A stretch of 9,221 nucleotides of DNA from CAYWTX01 sp964461295. GTDB taxonomy: Bacteria; Planctomycetota; Phycisphaerae; SM23-33. The notes below the pieces were generated by a model. The model had not been told where the DNA came from. It did not search any database and saw only the letters and a list, made by a program, of their open reading frames with translations. The DNA lies in contig CAYWTX010000641.1 in assembly GCA_964461295.1 (NCBI GenBank), forward strand, positions 1-9,221. The letters run 5' to 3'. Shown piece after piece: positions 1 to 7,400 of this stretch (positions are counted from its first letter, which is position 1; every line of letters begins with the position of its first letter). Position numbers and translations under genes: made by a program.

Positions 1-2058
1 GTAGCGCAGGGCCTTGGTGTCCAGGGCCACCGAGCAGGCCGGGCCGTCGTTGATCAGGAAGTAGTGGTCCGCCGCCGGCGCGGCCAGACGATAGCAGATC
101 GCCCCGCTGCACGCCAACGGCGACTCGTGCCCGCCCAGCGAGCACTTCACCAGCCTCCGCTCCGCCTGGTCATTGCCCGGCTTGAAGCACGCCATCGCCG
201 CCTCATAACCCAGCAGGACCGCGGCGCCCTTGCCCACCGCGTTCTCCAGGACCGCCGGCAGGCCGTTGTCGTACGCCATCAGCACCTTGGCCGTCGTGGC
301 CGTCGCGTCCATCACAAAGCCTTGCAGCAGCTCGCCTTCCAGCCGCCGCGGCACGTTCGAACTGTACTGGTAGTCGTTCAGCGTGCACCCGAACAGCGCC
401 TCGAAGCTCGACCCCGGCCCGGTGTTGGTGATGCGCGAGTACTCGTCGAAGTACCGCCCGGGCATGTCCATCACCAGCCGCCCGCCGCTGCGGACGTAGC
501 CGGCCAGGATGTCCACCAAATCGTTCCGCAGGCAGAGCATGCCGGGCAGGTAAATCACCTTGTATCGCGCCGCCAGACCGGCCCGCAGGTCGGCCGCCGT
601 CACGTGTTCCCACGGCACGTTGGCGTTGATGAGCGCCCGCGAGACGCCCACGCGAGATCGCACCGGCATCTCGGCCGTCATCTCACGCCCGTAGTCGGTC
701 ATCACGCTCCACTGGATGTCGTTCTCCTGGTCGACCAGCACGCCGACCACCGGCTCCTTGCGGGCCTGCCACAACTCGTCGCGCAGGCCGGCGGCCGCTT
801 TGGAAATCGCCCCCATCCGCCGCGCCCGCGGACCCACCTGAAGGTTGCGGTCCAGGATCGAGTACTCGCCGCCCTCGCGACCGGCCGTGCGGGCCGACCA
901 GCACCAGAAGCCGAAGCCCCGATACCCGGCCCCCAGGTACGTCAGCATGAGCTGCGTCATCACGCCGGCATCGATGGTGTAGCCCGGCACGTGCACGCGG
1001 GCGAAGTCGCTCCACCCCTTGTCGCCGCTGATCTGCTGCGGGCCGCCGGTGGATTCCCACGTCGCCGTCCAGCCGCCCTTGAAGTAGTCCGCCATGATCG
1101 ACGAGTACATGTACACCGTCCGCGTCAACTCGTAGTCCACCTTGTCGAAGTGCCAGGCCATGTGCGTCGAGGGGTACAGCGAGCCGTAGTCGGCCATCAC
1201 CTCGCCGATGCCCTCCATGTCCACCCCGCGCCCGGTCAGGTTGACAAAGACGCTCATCTCGCCGCCGGCGCGGACGGGCTCGTGCGCGTCGCCCTCGCGA
1301 TGGGCCTCCATCGCCCGCCGCAACTGCCGCAGGTACACGTGCGTCTTGAACCGGATCACGTCCTTCAGGCGATTGTAATCGTGGTCTTTGTTGTTGTTCA
1401 GGGCCCGCTCGGCCGCCTGCTCCCACGAGGTCCATTCGGCGCCGTTGATCCCCACGTGCCCGACGTTCCAGGCGATCTTGAGCTCCTCCAGCGTGCCGTA
1501 CCGGGCCTTGAGCCACTCGACGTAATCGGGCATGGCCTCGGTCGGCAGCCGGGCCGGATAGGCGCGCAGCAGTTCCGCCTCGGTCGAGTACCGCCAGGCG
1601 GCCTCCTGCTTGCCGGCGGCCTTGGCGGCCCGACGCTGTTCGCGCGCCGGCATGGCGTCGATGCGGTCGCGCAGCACCTTCTCCTGGTGCTTCAGGAACA
1701 CCGGGTCCTCGCGAAGCTTCTCTATCGGCGTGCCGCGCGGAATGCCCAGCCTGTCCAACAACTCGTCGGTGACGGCCTCCCAGCCGCCCTCGCCGTACCA
1801 CCAGGGAATGATCCCCTCGTCCAACGCCATGTGGCAGAACTTCTTGTCATCGAACCCTTCCAGCAGTCCGTAGCCCTTCAGCGCCGTGAACCCCAGTTCC
1901 TTCATCAGCCGCAGGTGCCGGCGCATCTCCTCCCAGTCCATCCCCGGCCACTGCATGAAGACCACCCCCGACGGCATGGGCCGAAGGCGGCGGAACTTGC
2001 GCTGCATGTCAGTTTCGTGAAGCCGGTCGTACAACTCACTCAGGAACTCATCGCTCAC
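1..2058 (-). CDS. GH42-like glycoside hydrolase (beta-galactosidase-like), 3' end outside window
   Basis: The reading frame is open for 686 codons from a GTG at 2058 to the left edge. The protein looks like a divergent GH42 retaining glycosidase: a TIM-barrel catalytic domain of about 1-420, then a flavodoxin-like trimerisation domain from about 435. Matches to GH42 are YVEWLKARYGTLEELKIAWN, the segment GFGFWCWSAR around W385, VVGVLVDQEND from 437, and SGGRLVMDM at 524-532. Candidate catalytic residues are E335 (TWESTGGP, nucleophile position) and E160 (YSTEAE, acid/base position); the usual Asn before the acid/base Glu is replaced by Thr. The N-terminus is shorter and unlike classical GH42. 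No signal peptide is evident, so a cytoplasmic location is likely. The GTG start was chosen because GGGAG lies 8 nt upstream; an in-frame ATG at 2100 lacks a convincing ribosome site. Substrate specificity cannot be read from the sequence. It is divergent from the repeat/PEP-CTERM unit. Confidence 0.82.
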   Translation of the reverse strand, partial: MSDEFLSELYDRLHETDMQRKFRRLRPMPSGVVFMQWPGMDWEEMRRHLRLMKELGFTALKGYGLLEGFDDKKFCHMALDEGIIPWWYGEGGWEAVTDELLDRLGIPRGTPIEKLREDPVFLKHQEKVLRDRIDAMPAREQRRAAKAAGKQEAAWRYSTEAELLRAYPARLPTEAMPDYVEWLKARYGTLEELKIAWNVGHVGINGAEWTSWEQAAERALNNNKDHDYNRLKDVIRFKTHVYLRQLRRAMEAHREGDAHEPVRAGGEMSVFVNLTGRGVDMEGIGEVMADYGSLYPSTHMAWHFDKVDYELTRTVYMYSSIMADYFKGGWTATWESTGGPQQISGDKGWSDFARVHVPGYTIDAGVMTQLMLTYLGAGYRGFGFWCWSARTAGREGGEYSILDRNLQVGPRARRMGAISKAAAGLRDELWQARKEPVVGVLVDQENDIQWSVMTDYGREMTAEMPVRSRVGVSRALINANVPWEHVTAADLRAGLAARYKVIYLPGMLCLRNDLVDILAGYVRSGGRLVMDMPGRYFDEYSRITNTGPGSSFEALFGCTLNDYQYSSNVPRRLEGELLQGFVMDATATTAKVLMAYDNGLPAVLENAVGKGAAVLLGYEAAMACFKPGNDQAERRLVKCSLGGHESPLACSGAICYRLAAPAADHYFLINDGPACSVALDTKALRY

Positions 2059-2124
2059 TTCAGATACTCCCGTGTAGAAAACGCGCCTGGCTGGGAACAT
2101 CCCGTCCGAGACGCCATGGGGCGG

Positions 2125-2130
2125 ATTATA
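2125..2130 (-). promoter_or_regulatory. Candidate -10 box for the GH42-like gene
   Basis: The minus strand reads TATAAT here, a perfect sigma-70-type -10 hexamer in otherwise GC-rich sequence. It would start transcription near 2118 and give about 60 nt of leader before the GTG at 2058. No good -35 hexamer lies at the usual distance (the sequence there is ATGTAC), so this is a candidate only. Confidence 0.4.
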
Positions 2131-2241
2131 GCGACAGGACCGCCAGAGTACATGAACAACCGGAATCGCCCGATGGAACGTGAAAAGGGCCGCCGTACCG
2201 AGGGTTGCCGAACTTTTTTTCCTTTTATGCCGTTTTTGGTC

Positions 2242-2269
2242 TTGCTTTTTTTTCCTTCGTTGGTATAGT
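2242..2269 (+). promoter_or_regulatory. Candidate promoter reading into the repeat array
   Basis: TTGCTT at 2242-2247 and TATAGT at 2264-2269 are separated by 16 nt. T-runs at 2214-2220 and 2246-2253 make this the most AT-rich stretch of the window. The predicted start, about 2275, falls at the first base or two of repeat unit 1 (2274). The repeat array and the PEP-CTERM gene at 2868 would then share one transcript with a leader of about 590 nt. The -35 element matches the consensus in only three positions, so the call rests on the -10 box, the AT-rich context and the position. Confidence 0.4.
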
Positions 2270-2324
2270 GCGCGCAGTTCGAGGCTGTTGCAGGTCAACA
2301 AGAGAGACCCAAGAGAGGCTGGAG

Positions 2325-2796
2325 TTGCGTGCCCGTTCATAAGGGCCGCGGAGGCGACGGGAACCCTTCTCTAGTTCGATAGAGTCCGCAGGTCGAGGCT
2401 GCTACAAGCCAACAAGAGAGCTGCAAGAGAGGCTGGAGATGCGTGCCCGCCCATGGGGCGCGCGGAGGCAGTAAGAACCTTTCCATAGACAGGATTCGCA
2501 GTTCGAGGCCGTTACAACAAGGCAACAAGAGAGAGACCCAAGAGAGGCTGGAGATGCATGCCCGTGCATGAGGCCCGCGAAGGCGGCGAGGGTCTTCCTC
2601 TGGACAGAATTTGCAGTTCGAGGCCGTTACAACAAGGCAACAAGAGAGAGACCCAAGAGAGGCTGAACATGCATGCCCGTGCATGAGGCCCGCGAAGGCG
2701 GCGAGGGTCTTTCTCTGGACAGAACTTGCGGTTCGAGGCTGCTGCAACGAGAAGAGAGAGAGCCAGAAGAGGTCAAAGATGCGTGCCCGTGCATGA
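2325..2796 (+). other. Five-codon mini-ORFs, one per repeat unit (putative)
   Basis: Each unit has GAGAGG (AAGAGG in unit 5) exactly 6 nt before a start-like codon. The reading frames are 2325-2342 (TTG start, LRARS), 2439-2474 (MRARPWGARRQ, where the early stop is lost), 2554-2571 (MHARA), 2669-2686 (MHARA) and 2779-2796 (MRARA). Fixed spacing and the recurrent ARA/ARS-stop pattern suggest translation starts of the leader-peptide kind. No translation evidence exists, and the same bases form a hairpin, so either constraint could explain the conservation. Confidence 0.4.
2644..2715 (+). ncRNA. Predicted RNA fold of repeat unit 4 (representative)
   Basis: GAGAGAGACCC at 2644-2654 can pair with GGGTCTTTCTC at 2705-2715 as an 11-bp stem with one G-U pair. 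Inside it, CATGCA at 2668-2673 pairs with TGCATG at 2680-2685 around a TGCCCG loop. The inner hairpin holds both the ATG and the TGA of the mini-ORF. Unit 3 forms the same outer stem with one mismatch, and unit 5 keeps about 8 bp of it. Units 1 and 2 pair more weakly. Pairing was found by eye, without an energy calculation. Confidence 0.35.
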
Positions 2797-2854
2797 GGGC
2801 TGCGGAGGCGGCGAGAATCTTTCTCAGACAGAATCTGTTCGCTTGGACAGAGCC

Positions 2855-2864
2855 GAGAGGAGAG
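2855..2864 (+). promoter_or_regulatory. Ribosome binding site deciding the start at 2868
   Basis: The purine stretch GAGAGGAGAG precedes ATG 2868 (GGAG ends 5 nt before it). It supports this ATG over upstream in-frame starts inside the repeats, the furthest at 2673, and over the internal ATG at 2904, which lacks such a site. The GAGAGG-7 nt-ATG arrangement resembles the GAGAGG-6 nt-ATG of the repeat units. Confidence 0.7.
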
Positions 2865-2867
2865 TTT

Positions 2868-3566
2868 ATGTACGCATATCGATTCCATGCCAATGATCGG
2901 CATATGTTCTTGCTGGGAGCAGCCGTTGCGCTGGCCCTCTTGGGGTTCTTTGCCGGCTCGGCGGCGGCCGACAACTGGTATGGCACGCAGACCTGGCCGG
3001 TCGGCGCGACAAGCCCCTACCCCGCCGGCATGGAAACCCAGAGCCCGTTGGACTTCCCCACCGCGAAGGCGAAGATCCTTAAGGGCTTCAATGCGCAGCC
3101 TCACGGCATAAACGTCAAGATGGAGTGGGGCTACAGGTACGATGACGAACATTGGTTGAGCGCGGATATCATGCGGGTAACCGGAAACGAGGGCAACAAG
3201 TATGTCCTCCAGATGGGTTACGACGAGGCTGCCCTGCGCGGACATGAGGCGGAATGGGCCGCCAGCGGCGAGCAGACCATCTATGTGGACGACCTGGTGT
3301 GCCACTGGCTGACGGTTTGGGACTACATGCATTTCCTCGCAGGCGAGACCGTCCCTATGTACAATGACCCCCTGTATAACTTCCAGGGATCATGGCAGGC
3401 CGCCGGAGAGCCCTTTGTCCTTGGCGCGTTCGGCGTGGATGTGGTGGAAAACACTGTCTGGGCGGTGATCAACTTCGACGGCGTCTTCGTCCCCGAGCCC
3501 GGCGCGATGCTGCTGCTGGCCGTGGGCGGTCTGGGCGTTCTGTGGCGGCGAAGGAACGCGTTGTGA
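2868..3566 (+). CDS. Small secreted PEP-CTERM sorting domain protein
   Basis: A 232-residue exported protein. Residues 1-34 form a signal peptide with a hydrophobic core at about 13-30 and likely cleavage after the AAA at 32-34. The C-terminus is a PEP-CTERM signal: VPEP at 208-211, a hydrophobic helix at about 212-225, then a basic RRR cluster at 227-229. In known systems such a tail is recognised by an exosortase and the protein ends up outside the inner membrane, often with exopolysaccharide; no exosortase lies in this window. The mature domain, about 35-207, has no recognised enzymatic motif. Its end, LGAFGVDVVENTVWAVINFD at 185-204, resembles from memory the segment preceding the sorting signal in larger planctomycetal and verrucomicrobial surface proteins. 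A single cysteine, C145, is present. It is the first gene after the repeat array, followed 59 nt later by another PEP-CTERM gene. Any specific role is unknown. Confidence 0.88.
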   Translation: MYAYRFHANDRHMFLLGAAVALALLGFFAGSAAADNWYGTQTWPVGATSPYPAGMETQSPLDFPTAKAKILKGFNAQPHGINVKMEWGYRYDDEHWLSADIMRVTGNEGNKYVLQMGYDEAALRGHEAEWAASGEQTIYVDDLVCHWLTVWDYMHFLAGETVPMYNDPLYNFQGSWQAAGEPFVLGAFGVDVVENTVWAVINFDGVFVPEPGAMLLLAVGGLGVLWRRRNAL

Positions 3567-3613
3567 TGGCGTCGCGCACCACCCATCTTGGAGCACGGCA
3601 GGTGAGACTTATT

Positions 3614-3618
3614 GGAGG
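3614..3618 (+). promoter_or_regulatory. Ribosome binding site for the second PEP-CTERM gene
   Basis: GGAGG lies 7 nt before ATG 3626, which places a signal peptide directly at the N-terminus. This favours 3626 over the in-frame ATG at 3566, which would add 20 polar residues in front of the signal peptide. Confidence 0.75.
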
Positions 3619-3625
3619 ACGGCAG

Positions 3626-4348
3626 ATGAGCAAGCTCGGCAATGGACCAAGGCTACTTCTTATCTTGGGTGTTCTGCTCTGCACCGGCATAGGCATTGCC
3701 GAGGCAACGACCATCACCTTTGACGCGCCTCCCTATAACGCGCTTCCCTACTACACCCCTATCACCCACAGCGGCCCCACGACACCCAATGCCGAATCGG
3801 TGCTGACCAATCAGCTCGCGCCCTTGGGCGTTGTCTTCGGGAAAGCCGGCGTCAGCATGGGCGTGGCCGTGGTCAGACTGGCCAGCCTCTGGCCGAGCTC
3901 GCCGCCGAACTCAATTGCCGGCCTCGACGCACAGGGAATCCTGCCCGGCGACGAACGGGGGATCCTCAGCGGCGACATCTACTTCGAATTCGTTCTCCCT
4001 GGCACATCGATACCCGCTTACTCCGACGGCATCGGCTTGGGCTTCACCCTTGGCGACTTCGGCGGCGACACCGACGCCTTCCAGATCCGCTGCTACGACC
4101 TGGCCAACACCCTGATCGATACCGTGCAGGCTTCCGGTGACTCACGGTTCTCGGTGGCACTCACCAAGCCGGGAATCCACCGCGTGGAGGTCGACCTCGC
4201 CGCCAACAAGTACGGCTACAGCATGGACGACCTGAGCTTCGGCGCTCTGAGAGCCGGCGGCGTCATCCCGGAGCCCGTGACACTGGTGAGCATCGCCATG
4301 GCCGTCTTTGGTTTGGGCAGGTACGTTCAGCGGCGTCGCCTGGGATAG
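3626..4348 (+). CDS. Second secreted PEP-CTERM sorting domain protein
   Basis: A 240-residue exported protein. The signal peptide spans about 1-27, with basic residues then a leucine-rich core at about 9-24 and probable cleavage after AEA at 25-27. The C-terminal sorting signal is IPEP at 214-217, a hydrophobic segment at about 218-231, and a basic tail, RRR at 237-239. The mature part opens with TITFD and has TNQLAPLGVVFG at 61-72 and DDLSFG at 201-206. These features recur in many beta-rich PEP-CTERM proteins, where a 'T-x-Q-(F/L/Y)-x-x-x-G-V-x-F' element and a terminal 'DDL-x-F' strand flank a jelly-roll-like domain. No catalytic motif is visible. It shares no obvious sequence similarity with the preceding PEP-CTERM protein outside the two sorting signals. 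Spacing and orientation suggest one operon transcribed from ahead of the repeat array. The function is unknown; an extracellular or matrix-associated role is inferred from the anchor alone. Confidence 0.88.
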   Translation: MSKLGNGPRLLLILGVLLCTGIGIAEATTITFDAPPYNALPYYTPITHSGPTTPNAESVLTNQLAPLGVVFGKAGVSMGVAVVRLASLWPSSPPNSIAGLDAQGILPGDERGILSGDIYFEFVLPGTSIPAYSDGIGLGFTLGDFGGDTDAFQIRCYDLANTLIDTVQASGDSRFSVALTKPGIHRVEVDLAANKYGYSMDDLSFGALRAGGVIPEPVTLVSIAMAVFGLGRYVQRRRLG

Positions 4349-4466
4349 TTCAGCCGCGCAACGCAAGGTTTGATCGCCGCTCGCCGCCAATCGCTATGGA
4401 GGGGGGACGTGAGTCTGCATACCTATGCCTGTGGTTCAGGGTCTCGTCACGACATGTGGCGGGAGT
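4349..4466. other. Convergent intergenic spacer without a clear terminator
   Basis: These 118 bp separate the stop of the second PEP-CTERM gene from the stop of the convergent helicase gene. A small inverted repeat, GCATACCTATGC, lies at about 4417-4428, but its loop is only four bases if the stem is shortened and no T-run follows on either strand. No intrinsic terminator of normal form was found, so Rho-dependent termination or read-through is possible. Confidence 0.6.
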
Positions 4467-7400
4467 CTATCCTAGCAGCAACTCCAGGTCCTCCCGCTTC
4501 AGGTTGCCGATCAGGCTGTTGTCGGCGTTGATGATCGCGTCGGCAAGGTCCCGCTTGGTCCGCTGAAGTTCCAGCACCTTCTCCTCAACCGTCCCCTCGG
4601 CGATCAGGCGGTACGCGAACACCGTTCGCGTCTGCCCGATCCGGTGCGCCCGATCAATCGCCTGCGCCTCCACCGCCGGATTCCACCACGGGTCCAGCAG
4701 GAACACGTACTCGGCAGCCGTGAGGTTCAACCCCAGCCCGCCCGCCTTCAGGCTGATCAGGAACAGACGGCAGTTCTCGTCCTCCTGGAAGCGCCGCACC
4801 TTCTCCTGACGGTCCCTTGTTCGCCCGTCGAGGTACTCGTACGCAACCTTCTCCCCGTCGAGCCGGTCGCGGACGATCGACAGCAGGCTTGTGAACTGCG
4901 AGAACACGATCGCCTTGTGCCCTTCGTCCATCACTTCCCGGAGCTGGGGCAGCAGCGACTCCAACTTGGCGCTGCTCTCCCCGCGGCGGGTCTTGTCGAT
5001 CAACCCCGGATGGCACGCCGCCTGCCGCAGGCGCAGCAGCGCCTCCAGCACGTGCATCTTGCACTTGCCCAACCCGTCCTGCTCGATCTTCGCCAGCAGC
5101 GACTGCCGATAATGGTCCCGCAGCTCGTCGTACAGCCGGCGCTGCTCGGCGTCGAGTTGGCAATGGATCGTCTGCTCGACCTTCTCCGGAAGGTCGCTCG
5201 CCACCTGCCCCTTCGTCCGCCGCAGAATGAACGGGCGAAGGGCCTTCGCCAACGCCGCCCGCGCGTCGGCATCGGCTTCGGCCTTGCCGGACGTCGCCGC
5301 CGCGAACGCTCGCGACGAGCCCAGCAGCCCGGGGTTCAGGAAGTCCAGCAGGCTCCACAACTCGCCCAGGTGGTTCTCGATGGGCGTGCCGCTCAGCGCC
5401 AGCCGATGGCCCGCCTTCAGCAGCCGAGCCGCCTTGGCCGACGCGGTGTCGGCGTTCTTGATGGCCTGCGCTTCGTCGAGGATCACGTAGTCGAACTGCG
5501 TTTCCTTCAACAGCAGGATGTCGCGCCGCAGCGTCCCGTACGTCGTCAGCACCAGGTCGTGCTCGGCAAAGTGGCTGAAGTCCTCGCGGCTGCGGTCCAG
5601 GCCCGTATGGTCCAGCACTCGCAGTTCCGGCGTGAAGCGCTTCGCTTCCTGCACCCAGTTGAAGATCAGGCTGCGCGGCACGACGCCCAGGCTCGGGCGG
5701 CGCGCACGGCCCTGCTGCCCGCTGCCGCCGGCGGCGGTCGCCTCCTGCCGCCGCGCCTCCAGCATCGCCAGAACCTGCACCGTCTTGCCCAGGCCCATGT
5801 CGTCGGCCAGGCAGCCCCCGAAGTTGAGCCGCCGCAGGAAGCGCAGCCAGCCCAGCCCGTCCCGCTGGTAGCCGCGCAGCACCCCCACGAAGTTCCCCGA
5901 CGCTTCCGCCGGCTCGATCGCCTGGAACTGCCGCAGCTCCTCCCGCGCGCGGGCAAAGCCCTCGTCCCAGCTCGCCTCCGGCTCGGCCGCCAGCAGCGCA
6001 TCCAGCAGTCCCGCCTGCGCCCGCGTGAACCGCACCGCGTCGCCCTCGACGCTGCCCGTCCGCACCAGCAGGCCGTGCCTGCGCAGCCACTGCTCCGGCA
6101 GCAGCCCCATGCTGCCGTCGCCCAGGCGCACGTAGTCCTCGCCCCGCCGCAGCGCCGCGATGAGCGCCGGCAGGCTCGCCGTCGCGCCGCCGAAATCCAC
6201 CTCGCCGTTCAACTCGAACCAATCGATCCCGCTGCTCACCGACAGGCTGTACTTCGTCGCGCTGCGGTACACCCCGCCCTCCGCCTCCACGTGCCAGCCC
6301 TCGTCGGTCAACGTCTGCACCACCCACGGCAACTGCCTGGGCTTCAGCACGCGCCGCTTGTCGTGCTGCCGCCGCTGAAAGCCCACCTCCGCCAGCCGGG
6401 CCTCCGCCGCCGCCTCGGCGGCCGCGTCACGCCGATACAGCCGCCGCTGCTCCGGCACGTACAGGCCCGCCCCAGTCGCCGCACCCACGTGCCCGTCGTA
6501 CTCGAACGTCAACTCCGCCGGCAGCCGCACATCCTCCGTGCCCCCCTTGGGTCGCTCGATGCGCAACCGCGGCCGCGGCACGCAACGCACCTCCTCGAAT
6601 CGCAGTTCATCGGGCATCTCCAGCGGCGGCAGGATCGGGAACTCCAGCAGCTTGCGGATCAGCTTCTCGCCCTGATCCGCCGGCACGCGGATCTCGCGAT
6701 CCCGCCGCAACATGGCGATCCAATTCCACGCTCCCGCGTGGTCCAGCCGCGCCAACCGCCCGGGCCAAAGCACCCACCCGCTGGCTGTCAGCACCCACGG
6801 CGATCCCAGGTTCTTCTGCCCGCCGTCGCGATGCAGCATCCCCTTCAGCCGGTACTCGCCGGACTCCTCGGTCCGCTCGACGTGCAGCCTGAACTGCCAC
6901 GCCGGCGCGTCCTCCAGCGACAGCGGCGACGGCTCGCGATGCCCCCGCCGCGCCCAGCATCGCCCGGTGCGACACAGCGCCGGCAGCACCGTTTCGTCGA
7001 TCGGCGGCCGCACGGCGAACTTCGCGCACCCGTACGCCGGCCGCGCCCCGTACCAGTGGCGGTTCATGTCATCGCAGCCCAGCAGGACCGTCAGTATCTG
7101 CCGGTCCTGCTCGTCGCGCAGCAGGCCCAGAGCGTCCGTCGACACCGCCTGCACGTGGTAGTCCGACCACTCCCCGCCAGCGCTCTGCCGGCGGTGCTCG
7201 ATCTCGACAACCCACCCATAGCCCCGGGCTGTTTCGTCCGAATTGATCACGTACCGAAGCTCGCCGTTCTGGGCCCAACGCTTCGGCGAGACCGGTGGAA
7301 AACCCGGCGACTGGACCGACCGCAGGGCCGCCTGCAACTGCGACTCCCACTTCGGCGCCGGCGGCGCCGCCCGACCCCGACCCCCACGCCCGTCCCGCCC

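Larger units (their letters stand above)
2274..2836 (+). repeat. Five tandem imperfect repeats of 109-115 bp
   Basis: Units begin at 2274, 2388, 2498, 2613 and 2728 with lengths of 114, 110, 115, 115 and 109. Each begins GC(A/G)G(T/G)TCGAGGC and continues with a purine-rich block (AACAAGAGAG in units 1-4), a GAGAGG or AAGAGG motif, a start-like codon, TGCCCG, then a GC-rich and a pyrimidine-rich block; units 2-5 end in a GACAG(A/G)(A/G)T-like segment. Units 3 and 4 differ at only about four positions; units 1, 2 and 5 are more diverged. The lengths differ by non-multiples of three, so neither strand keeps one frame across the array, which argues against a repeated protein domain. The array fills nearly all the space between the candidate promoter and the first PEP-CTERM gene. 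I do not recognise the family. A repeated RNA leader module is the preferred reading; a non-functional expanding DNA repeat is the alternative. Confidence 0.93.

Noticed and set aside
64..2268. 734-codon open frame on the plus strand
   Set aside because: It lies antisense to the GH42-like gene, has an Arg/His/Pro/Gln-rich composition typical of shadow frames in GC-rich DNA, and shows no motifs.
2601..2615. Sigma-54-like TGGACAGAATTTGC at unit ends
   Set aside because: The GG and GC dinucleotides are 9 nt apart instead of the strict 10, and the element lacks the rest of the consensus. It recurs only because the unit is repeated.
2274..2836. CRISPR array
   Set aside because: There are no unique spacers between short repeats. 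The whole 109-115 bp unit is repeated with gradual divergence, and no cas genes are nearby.
2274..2836. Known riboswitch such as the cyclic-di-GMP (GEMM) class
   Set aside because: The conserved core sequences of the riboswitch classes I can recall are absent from the units.
2673..2867. N-terminal extension of the first PEP-CTERM protein into the repeats
   Set aside because: It would place about 65 charged, repeat-derived residues before the signal peptide. ATG 2868 has a good ribosome site and puts the signal peptide at the N-terminus.
2337..3332. 331-codon minus-strand frame running through the repeats
   Set aside because: It overlaps the signal-peptide end of the PEP-CTERM gene in antisense, and successive repeats are read in different frames because unit lengths are not multiples of three.
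4417..4428. Terminator hairpin GCATACCTATGC
   Set aside because: The stem is only 4-5 bp with a tiny loop, and no T-run follows on either strand.
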